Positions 57,361 to 64,000 of a DNA stretch of 64,000 nucleotides are shown in pieces. Source of the DNA: Sporosarcina sp. (lineage in GTDB: Bacteria; Bacillota; Bacilli; Bacillales_A; Planococcaceae); the NCBI GenBank assembly GCA_026169375.1, contig JAPFCR010000015.1:1-64000 (forward strand), given 5' to 3'. Within the stretch, counting starts at the first letter, position 1; every line of letters begins with the position of its first letter. The position numbers and the translations under genes were made by a program. The notes beneath the pieces are model-generated. The model ran no database searches. It worked only from the letters and a program-made list of their open reading frames with translations, and was not told the origin of the DNA.

Positions 57361-58542
57361 TTACTTTTGAACAGCCTTTTCTTTAAAACGATTAAAGCGT
57401 AAAGGATCTGTTGGAATAATCGTTTCTTCCTGACCTAAAATCATTTCTTCAATTAACTTACCTGTTGCTGTTGCCAAACTAATGCCATCGCCTTCATGTC
57501 CTGCCGCGATATAAAATCCTGGAACTTGCGCAACTTCTGAAACAATTGGTAAATGGTCAGGTGTCCACGGTCTAAATCCTGTATATGCACGAATCATTTT
57601 AAAATCATCCATTTTCGGGAAGAAACGAATTGCTCTTCTTGCCATCGTTTCAATAACGTTAATGTCAATTCGGTCATCATAGCCAACGAACTGACGACTA
57701 CTTCCAAGTAGGAAGTTTTGGCTTTCTGTTGGCTCTAATACAAGCGCCACACCATGTTCCATCGTACGTGCATCCGCGACTCTTTCACGTTCGAATTTAT
57801 TCATTAAATATCCAAATTCCATCACATTACGCATCATGATTGGCTTTTGACGAGCACCTACCATAATATGTCCTTTACGTGGAATAATCGGTACTTCTAC
57901 CCCTAACATTTTTCCAATAAACGGCGCCCACACACCTGCTGCGTTTACAACTTTCTTTGCAGTGTATGTACCGTTTGTTGTTTCAATGACAAAATCGTCT
58001 TTCTTTTGAATCCCCGTTACTTCAGCATTTGTGTGTAATTTCAAGCCATATTCTTTTGCTTTTTCAACTAATGAATAACAGAATAAGTAAGGGTTAATCA
58101 GAGAATCTGTTTCACACTCTAAGCCTCCTGGTAAATCTTCTGCGAAATAAGGAGATTCCTGACGTAAGTCTGAATTATCTAACACATTAAATTTCATACC
58201 TGCTGCGTTTTGAATATCTACCCATTCTTTTGCAGTTTCCATTTCTTCATCGTTTTCACAAACGAGCATACTTCCAAGTTCACGGTATTCAAACGGTAAG
58301 TTGAGCTCCTCTTGTAGTTCGACCATTAATTCTTGACTTTTAAGTGACATTAAACTGTCAAAACCTGGATCTTTATCAACAATGGTTACGTTTCCATCAC
58401 AACGAGATGAAGTCCCGCTTGCAATATCATTTTTTTCAATAATCACACAATCTATACCAGATTTAGCAAGATAATAAGCGACAGAACACCCGACAATACC
58501 ACCACCGATAACGGCGACTTCCGCATGACGATTGATTGGCAT
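57361..58542 (-). CDS. FAD-dependent amine/amino-acid dehydrogenase (DAO family)
   Basis: 393-residue flavoprotein. The FAD loop is VIGGGIVGCSVAYYLAKSG; C-terminal TGFRPWTPDHLPIV and AAGHEGDGISLATATG are typical of sarcosine/glycine oxidase relatives and of the beta subunit of dye-linked proline or D-hydroxyproline dehydrogenase (HcnC, LhpB). The divergent genes encode the matching iron-sulfur and alpha subunits. Whether all four form one complex must be inferred. Confidence 0.88.
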   Translation of the reverse strand: MPINRHAEVAVIGGGIVGCSVAYYLAKSGIDCVIIEKNDIASGTSSRCDGNVTIVDKDPGFDSLMSLKSQELMVELQEELNLPFEYRELGSMLVCENDEEMETAKEWVDIQNAAGMKFNVLDNSDLRQESPYFAEDLPGGLECETDSLINPYLFCYSLVEKAKEYGLKLHTNAEVTGIQKKDDFVIETTNGTYTAKKVVNAAGVWAPFIGKMLGVEVPIIPRKGHIMVGARQKPIMMRNVMEFGYLMNKFERERVADARTMEHGVALVLEPTESQNFLLGSSRQFVGYDDRIDINVIETMARRAIRFFPKMDDFKMIRAYTGFRPWTPDHLPIVSEVAQVPGFYIAAGHEGDGISLATATGKLIEEMILGQEETIIPTDPLRFNRFKEKAVQK

Positions 58543-58699
58543 ATTTCTTCCCCCTTATACTATATTATAGTATATTTAGTATTTTAAAACTTCCTATATT
58601 TTTCACAAAAATGATTCAACGCTCCTTATCTATGTTAAAATAGCTACAGACGAACTGTCAAATGTTTTTGCAATTATTATAAAAGGAGGAGTCGGCCCC

Positions 58700-58972
58700 G
58701 TGAAAGAAACAATTATTTGTAGATGTGAAGAAGTCTCTTTAGAAGATATTGTAAATACCGCAAATACACATAACTGTTCAGCACGTGAGATTAAATTACG
58801 TACAAGAGCAGGTATGGGCTATTGCGGTGGACGCACGTGTCGACCAGCTGTAAACGCTGTTTTAGAAGATCTCACAGGAGAGAAAGCAGGACATAACGTA
58901 CCCCTTAAAGTTCAACCTCCTGTACGACCTGTGACATTATCTGTTTTAGGAGGCAATCGAAATGGGCATTAA
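58700..58972 (+). CDS. BFD-like [2Fe-2S] protein
   Basis: 90 residues from GTG 58700 after AAAGGAGGAG. Four cysteines in the BFD pattern: Cys7 and Cys9 in ICRCEE, then two more in GYCGGRTCRP, which bind a [2Fe-2S] cluster. In HcnB and related alpha subunits this domain is fused to the flavoprotein; here it is a separate gene and overlaps the next gene by 11 bases. Confidence 0.9.
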   Translation: MKETIICRCEEVSLEDIVNTANTHNCSAREIKLRTRAGMGYCGGRTCRPAVNAVLEDLTGEKAGHNVPLKVQPPVRPVTLSVLGGNRNGH

Positions 58973-59363
58973 TCGTATTTTAAACCACCCTGTTCTCGGA
59001 CCAGTAGAAAACAAAAAGCGGATTACTTTTACTTTTGATGGACAAACGTTCGAAGGTTTTGAAGGAGATACCATTGCTTCTGCACTCCTTGCAAACGGAA
59101 TTCGTACGTTACGTGTACATGAGGAAACAGGTGCCCCGCGTGCGATTTACTGTAATATCGGACATTGTTTTGAATGCCGTGTCACGGTCAATGAAGCAGA
59201 TATTGTTCGCGCATGTATGACACCGATTCAAGAAAGTATGGCAATAGAGAGTGGAAAAGTTCAGCCTGCTCCTTTTAACACACCACCGGAAGAGTGGCCA
59301 CGTACATATACCGAATATGAAGAAAGAAATAATAATCAAAAGGATGGTGGCACGAATGCTTGA
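58962..59363 (+). CDS. [2Fe-2S] ferredoxin-like subunit (HcnA/SoxA-delta type)
   Basis: 133 residues. The plant-type ferredoxin-like cluster cysteines lie in YCNIGHCFECRV with a final one in VRACMTP. It matches the small iron-sulfur subunit of hydrogen-cyanide synthase and D-hydroxyproline dehydrogenase. Overlaps both neighbouring genes. Confidence 0.9.
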   Translation: MGINRILNHPVLGPVENKKRITFTFDGQTFEGFEGDTIASALLANGIRTLRVHEETGAPRAIYCNIGHCFECRVTVNEADIVRACMTPIQESMAIESGKVQPAPFNTPPEEWPRTYTEYEERNNNQKDGGTNA

Positions 59364-60537
59364 CGTTGTGATTATCGGTGCAGGTCCAGCAGGTTTATCT
59401 GCAGCCATTGCTTGTCGTGAATCTGATTTAGACGTACTTGTCATCGATGAATTCCCAAAACCAGGGGGACGTCTTCTTGGACAACTTCACCAAGAACCTA
59501 CTGGCGAATGGTGGAATGGGATTAAAGAAACAGAAATCCTACTCAATCGAGCAAACACATTAAACACGAAAATCGAGTGCGGCGTTTCTTGTCACCATAT
59601 CGAAAAAACGGAAACGGGCTATCTTGTTCATACTAGTCAAGAACTCTATAAAACGAAAAAACTACTCATCGCAACAGGTGCTGCCGAAACAGCTGCGCCA
59701 ATTCCAGGTTGGACACTTCCAGGCGTCATGTCTATTGGCGCTGCACAAGTGATGACCAACGTTCACCGTGTAAAAGTTGGAAATAAAGGAATTGTTGCGG
59801 GTGTAAATGTACTGTCTGCTGCGATTGCACGTGAGTTACAAATTGCAGGCATCGACTTACATAGCATGGCGCTACCTGTTAAAAACACAGTAACAAAAGA
59901 TCATGCACATCCCGAGAAAGTCATGGAAGGCTTAGTTCGTATTGCACACTTAGCACCTTCCCCGTTTTTACGCTTTGGTAGTAAATTTGCACAATCTTCA
60001 AAAGTACGCGATCTGGCAACGAAGTTTTATCCGAAAGGTGGCTTTAAAATGTGGGGCATGCCAATCCATGTTCGTAAAGCCATTACACAAATTAATGGAA
60101 CAGACAAAGTCGAATCTGTCACGATGTGTGATGTGACACCTGAGGGTGATGTCATTCCGGGTACAGAAGAAATTATTAACGTCGATTTTGTTTGTATCGC
60201 AGGTGGATTATATCCATTAAGTGAACTCGCTTCGGTCATTGGATGTCCATTCCGTTATCTTGAAGAACTTGGCGGACACGTTCCAGTGCATAATGAGCAA
60301 ATGGAAACACCAGTTGAGGGACTGTATGTTGCAGGTAATATTACAGGAATTGAAAGCGCTAAAGTCGCACGCGCACAAGGAGCAGTTGCCGGCTATGCAA
60401 TTGCCAATGAACCAGAAAGACTGAAGCAAGCGATGCAAGCCGTGAAGAAAATACGCGAAGCTGCTTCGATTCAATTCCATCCACAAATTAAAGCAGGACG
60501 CGCAAAAATTCACCGTGCATATCAAGAATATGTCTAA
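59356..60537 (+). CDS. FAD/NAD(P)-binding oxidoreductase (HcnB-like alpha subunit)
   Basis: 393 residues from ATG 59356, overlapping the previous gene by 8 bases; AGGATGG precedes it, and an ATG at 59344 is an alternative. Two-dinucleotide-binding flavoprotein with VVIIGAGPAGLSAAI at the N terminus and a second nucleotide site near GIVAGVNVLSAAIA. It is the electron-accepting partner of the DAO subunit. The C-terminal BFD domain normally fused to this subunit is encoded at 58700. Confidence 0.9.
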   Translation: MLDVVIIGAGPAGLSAAIACRESDLDVLVIDEFPKPGGRLLGQLHQEPTGEWWNGIKETEILLNRANTLNTKIECGVSCHHIEKTETGYLVHTSQELYKTKKLLIATGAAETAAPIPGWTLPGVMSIGAAQVMTNVHRVKVGNKGIVAGVNVLSAAIARELQIAGIDLHSMALPVKNTVTKDHAHPEKVMEGLVRIAHLAPSPFLRFGSKFAQSSKVRDLATKFYPKGGFKMWGMPIHVRKAITQINGTDKVESVTMCDVTPEGDVIPGTEEIINVDFVCIAGGLYPLSELASVIGCPFRYLEELGGHVPVHNEQMETPVEGLYVAGNITGIESAKVARAQGAVAGYAIANEPERLKQAMQAVKKIREAASIQFHPQIKAGRAKIHRAYQEYV

Positions 60538-60540
60538 TCG

Positions 60541-60577
60541 CAAAAGGCAATCCAACATCAATTGGATTGCCTTTTTT
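60541..60577 (+). terminator. Terminator of the iron-sulfur/flavoprotein operon
   Basis: AAAGGCAATCCA pairs with TGGATTGCCTTT, followed by T. Confidence 0.88.
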
Positions 60578-60809
60578 CACCATATTAACGATTACATTCG
60601 GTTTCTTTCTCATATTCACTCATACTTCATATTGCAAAACACTTTCTGTCCTTGCAACTTCGTATTGTTCAGTGAGCACAACATAATCGGCTCACTCTCC
60701 TTCTTTTATACTGCTAAGTTTGTCATCTATCCTGAATTTCTTCTTGATATAAAGAAATAACACCTCTTAAATAGGAAACATCCTATTTTTCATCGTATTT
60801 AAAACCATT

Positions 60810-61523
60810 TTATTCTTTTGTCCGCTCATCGATGAACAAAGAACCATCTGATTGAATTTGTACGTAAAAGACGTCTGCTGTATCGGTTATTTTCTTCTTC
60901 GATAATTTCTTCATTAACCAGTCTTCTGTTAGCTCTAGTTCGGTTAGATTTTCATGAATAATCGTCCCGTCAGCAATAAGATCCGTCGGAAAATATTTTG
61001 GTGGGGTCACATCCGCCTTCACATCTTGTTTTGTTGCCTCTAGTTGAGCTGGCTTCTTTAACACACTTAACTGTCCGTTGTTTTCCATAATGGCCCAGTC
61101 AACATCTTTAATCGAAAAGATACTTTGCTCACGCAGCAGCATCATAACATCGTCCATATGAAGACGAAGGGATTTCAATGAGCGTTCTAAAATCTTTCCT
61201 TCCCGAATAATAATCGTCGGTTCATCATCTAACACCCTTCGCGCTTTCTTCCATCTTAATAAAATAGCACTCATAATCATCGTAAAAACAAACCACCAAA
61301 CTAAAGCGATAAATCCATTAATAAAATGCGTTTCACTTTGCGCACTAATTTCCCCCGCGATTGACCCTATTGTAATCCCCGTAATGTAGTGAAAGTAAGA
61401 TAACTGGCTCAACTGCTTTTTCCCCATAATTCGGGTTAACAATAATAACACAACAAATGTGACGACTGACCTTAACGTCATTTCCCATACAGCAACTTCC
61501 GAGAGAGCTTTCATAATATCCAA
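60810..61523 (-). CDS. DUF421 (YetF-type) membrane protein
   Basis: 237 residues with three N-terminal helices followed by the soluble DUF421 domain (GKKQLSQLSYFHYITGITIG, then DDEPTIIIREGKI). Bacillus members are linked to spore or envelope functions but no activity is established. The start is TTG 61523, 8 bases after AAAGGA; an ATG nine bases in is poorly spaced. Confidence 0.85.
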   Translation of the reverse strand: MDIMKALSEVAVWEMTLRSVVTFVVLLLLTRIMGKKQLSQLSYFHYITGITIGSIAGEISAQSETHFINGFIALVWWFVFTMIMSAILLRWKKARRVLDDEPTIIIREGKILERSLKSLRLHMDDVMMLLREQSIFSIKDVDWAIMENNGQLSVLKKPAQLEATKQDVKADVTPPKYFPTDLIADGTIIHENLTELELTEDWLMKKLSKKKITDTADVFYVQIQSDGSLFIDERTKE

Positions 61524-61912
61524 TTGGATCGTCCTTTCCTATGCACTTTTCTTCATAGCTTGGTGTAAAAGGGGAATGATTATTCAATGAAGATGAAATT
61601 AATTATTTGCCGCGCTTTTTCGTGCATAACCTATCTTTTATAACCTTAGTCTTCTTTGTCGAATCACCCAATAATAATTTATTCTTTGGGAAATCATTTC
61701 AGACACTTCGACATTTCCCGGGAAATAACACAAGGAAATGTTTATCATCATGATTAAAATACATTTATTATTAGGTTCTTGTCATATTTTTAACTTTTTA
61801 TGATGTAATAAGTTTATTGTCATTATTTTTGTTACAATCAGTAGTAAGATATGCTATAAGCACTATATTTTAACTTTATTAATTTCATTTTTTGTATAGT
61901 CATCATCACAAA
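61524..61912. other. Intergenic stretch upstream of the MHYT gene
   Basis: AT-rich with no recognised gene. A short palindrome TTCCCGGGAA near 61720 and AT-rich promoter-like DNA at 61790-61880 are the only features; neither can be assigned. Confidence 0.4.
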
Positions 61913-61969
61913 GAATAAAGTGAAACTTCAATCAGTGGGAATCTTATTGCCCGTTAATGCGGGATAAAA
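61913..61969 (+). repeat. Hairpin-ended intergenic repeat, copy R3 (short form)
   Basis: About 57 bases beginning AAGTGAAACTTCAATCAG and ending in the CCCG-N6-CGGG hairpin followed by ATAAAA. It has both ends of R2 but lacks the interior, as if by internal deletion. It lies just before the MHYT gene, as R1 lies just before secA2. Confidence 0.6.
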
Positions 61970-61996
61970 TTTAGTATGTGAAAGGAGGCGAGTGCT

Positions 61997-64000
61997 ATTC
62001 TTTTTAAGCTACCAACAGAAAACTTAATCAAAGTACAGGGTGAACATTCCCCTGTTTTAATTGCCTTATCAATCATCATCATTTGCATTGCTTCATATGC
62101 AGCTCTAGCCATGAATAAAAAAGTATATAAAAATAACTTTTTCCATAGAATTATTTGGTTTTTTCATGCTTCTATTATTATGGGTACAGGTATTTGGGTT
62201 ATGCACTTTATAGGAATGAGTGCATATTTATTACCTATTACAATGGAATATAATTGGATTTTAACGATTCTCTCTATGATTCCTGCGATGTTCGTGTCTT
62301 TTTTTGCATTTTATATTGTCAGTTTACCAAAGCGAACAATTCCACTTTACTTAATTGCTGGGATTATTATGGGCACTGGAATTTCTGCTATGCATTATAT
62401 AGGAATGAGTGCAATTCTCATAGAAGGATATATGATTTACGATCAATGGGTTTTTACTGCTTCTATTGTTACCGCCGGAATCATTTCATTTATTTCCTTG
62501 TATGTTTTCTCTACTTTGCAAAAGCATTTGGAAAATCGATTTATTCATGTAATTACTGCACTTACCTTAGGTCTAGCAGTTTCTAGTATGCATTATATAG
62601 AAATGACGGCAGTTACATTTTATGTTGCACCTGATTTTCCATTCGAAGCTGTTACATCTGGAAGTACGAAAACATTACTTATCTTCAGCTTAACTATTGG
62701 GATTACCATTTTACTTGCCCTGCTTTTATTTTCCAGCTTAATCGACCGATATATCAAGTATCAGACAAACTATTATGATTCATTAACAGGGTTACCAAAT
62801 CGGCGTTTATTTGAAAAAGATCTTGAGAATCCAACTCCTAGAAGAATATTAGCCATTTGGCATCTTCATAATTTAGAAAAAATCAATCGAGAATATGGCT
62901 ATAGGTTTGGAGATCGTGTAATTCAAAAAATTGCAGTTATTTTATTATCGTTAAAACCAGCGAGCGCTCAACTGTATAGGGTGGAAGGACATCGCTTTGC
63001 TTTTCTAATTGACGAAGCAGATCATGACCGACTTTTACATCAATCATTAAAAGAAGCTTCGTCCATTCTTCGTCGCTCTTTAACGATTGAATCTAAGAAA
63101 GTCACCGTACCAGCTGTTTGTGCGTGGCAAGAAGCGAAGAACCCAAATGATATCACGAATATTTTTGCAGATGTATTAGCTGTTTTAAACGATCCATCCC
63201 TTCAATATAAGCACGAAGTCATCCGCTATGATGCAATGGTTCATACGTATACATTTGAACAAGAAATCATTGATGATGTCAGTCATGCAATGGAAAATGA
63301 CGAATTATATTTAGTTTATCAACCGAAAGTGCATGGAAAGACACTTGAAATTATCGGAGTAGAAGCATTGCTACGTTGGCAACATCCAACCTATGGGTTT
63401 CTTTCCCCGGGTGTCTTTATCCCCATTTTAGAAAGAAACGATAAAATGTTAGAAGTCACTGACTGGATTATTCAAAAAGCTTGCGTGCAGTTCAATACGT
63501 GGGTAAAAGAAGGCTACGAAGTCAATAAAATCGCAATTAATATTCCAGGTACTTATGTCACTTCCCCGCGTCTATTGAAAGTGTTGAGAAGAGCAGTGAA
63601 GCAATACGATTTAAAACCAGAAAATCTTGAACTTGAAATCACAGAAACGAGCTTTGTTCAAGCGATTAACGAAGCAATTGAAGCCGTTTCGATTCTCCAA
63701 CAAGAAGGGTTTTCTGTCGCACTCGATGACTTCGGGACAGGCGTTTCTTCTTTATCCTATTTAAAGAGAATCCCGATTTCCACATTGAAAATTGATAAAT
63801 CTTTTGTAGACGGTGTGCCGACTTCTGAAACAGATTCATCCATTATTCAAGCTATTATTGCACTTGCAACGTCTCTAAACTTAGCCATCGTTTTCGAAGG
63901 TGTTGAAACTGATGAACAAGTTTCTTTCTTAACGAAGGCATGCGAAGAGCCAATCATTCAAGGATTTTGTTTCGCCAAACCAATGATTCCTACAGAACTG
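61997..64000 (+). CDS. MHYT-GGDEF-EAL membrane protein, c-di-GMP phosphodiesterase-like (partial)
   Basis: The reading frame is open to the window end. The N-terminal seven-helix MHYT sensor has three signature repeats (MHFIGMSA, MHYIGMSA, MHYIEMTA). The GGDEF domain keeps DSLTGLPNRRLF, but its active site reads EGHRF, so cyclase activity should be lost. The EAL domain looks active: EALLRW, NIPG, ITETS, DDFGTGVSSLSYL, KIDKSF and EGVET are present. It probably hydrolyses c-di-GMP in response to a membrane signal (O2, NO or CO proposed for MHYT). No ATG, GTG or TTG lies upstream of the first helix; the best start is ATT 61997, 8 bases after AGGAGG. An in-frame stop is at 61979. Confidence 0.85.
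   Translation, partial: MLFKLPTENLIKVQGEHSPVLIALSIIIICIASYAALAMNKKVYKNNFFHRIIWFFHASIIMGTGIWVMHFIGMSAYLLPITMEYNWILTILSMIPAMFVSFFAFYIVSLPKRTIPLYLIAGIIMGTGISAMHYIGMSAILIEGYMIYDQWVFTASIVTAGIISFISLYVFSTLQKHLENRFIHVITALTLGLAVSSMHYIEMTAVTFYVAPDFPFEAVTSGSTKTLLIFSLTIGITILLALLLFSSLIDRYIKYQTNYYDSLTGLPNRRLFEKDLENPTPRRILAIWHLHNLEKINREYGYRFGDRVIQKIAVILLSLKPASAQLYRVEGHRFAFLIDEADHDRLLHQSLKEASSILRRSLTIESKKVTVPAVCAWQEAKNPNDITNIFADVLAVLNDPSLQYKHEVIRYDAMVHTYTFEQEIIDDVSHAMENDELYLVYQPKVHGKTLEIIGVEALLRWQHPTYGFLSPGVFIPILERNDKMLEVTDWIIQKACVQFNTWVKEGYEVNKIAINIPGTYVTSPRLLKVLRRAVKQYDLKPENLELEITETSFVQAINEAIEAVSILQQEGFSVALDDFGTGVSSLSYLKRIPISTLKIDKSFVDGVPTSETDSSIIQAIIALATSLNLAIVFEGVETDEQVSFLTKACEEPIIQGFCFAKPMIPTEL

Overview
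The window is low-GC DNA from a spore-forming member of the Bacillales, most likely Bacillaceae. The evidence is CcpA-type cre sites, sigma-A promoters with 17-base spacers, strong AGGAGG ribosome binding sites, a shared MsmX-type ATPase, a SecA2, and an Sda sporulation-checkpoint gene preceded by DnaA boxes. No rRNA, tRNA, CRISPR array, prophage or intact insertion sequence was seen. Genus cannot be fixed from the sequence alone.

Layout. 1-500: two kinds of dispersed intergenic repeat. 0.5-9.7 kb: secA2, a small orphan gene, nagB, malic enzyme, brnQ, a SulP anion transporter and an MgtC-family protein. 10-12.3 kb: a decayed glycerol-phosphate locus (GDPD, a wrecked ugpB, glpP) and a murJ fragment. 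12.3-25 kb: GT4 glycosyltransferase, M20 peptidase, sda, bioY, ptsHI, msmX, a PucR-type regulator, an M24 peptidase, pgi and a Cof phosphatase.

25-46.8 kb is the most interesting part, a sugar-acid island. It holds LarA, LarB, LarE and both halves of LarC (the enzymes that make and use the nickel-pincer nucleotide cofactor), a gluconokinase, a fructuronate-reductase-like SDR, three Gfo/Idh oxidoreductases and a TIM-barrel isomerase. It also holds a TRAP transporter (DctPQM), a membrane permease, a ROK repressor, 6-phosphogluconate dehydrogenase and glucuronate isomerase. I found a shared 21-bp inverted-repeat operator (arms TTTGTTTG and TAAACAAA around 5 variable bases) at the larA, larE, dctP and uxaC-gnd promoters and at the ROK gene itself. 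The first four sit 11-15 bases downstream of the -10 box. This ties the nickel enzyme to hexuronate catabolism. Inferred route: TRAP uptake, glucuronate to fructuronate (UxaC), to mannonate (SDR), to gluconate (LarA acting as a C2 epimerase), to 6-phosphogluconate (GntK), to ribulose-5-phosphate (Gnd). That would bypass the usual mannonate dehydratase/KDG route, whose genes are absent from the window. LarC is split into two genes 15.3 kb apart.

47-56 kb: a fourth Gfo/Idh, a ROK sugar kinase, and an operon of a PRD regulator, UlaB/UlaA-type PTS proteins and transketolase, followed by a second Cof phosphatase. 56-60.6 kb: a YkvI-type transporter and a four-gene flavin/iron-sulfur amine dehydrogenase set (D-hydroxyproline dehydrogenase or HcnABC type). 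60.8-64 kb: a DUF421 membrane protein and an MHYT-GGDEF-EAL protein that runs off the end and seems to start at ATT.
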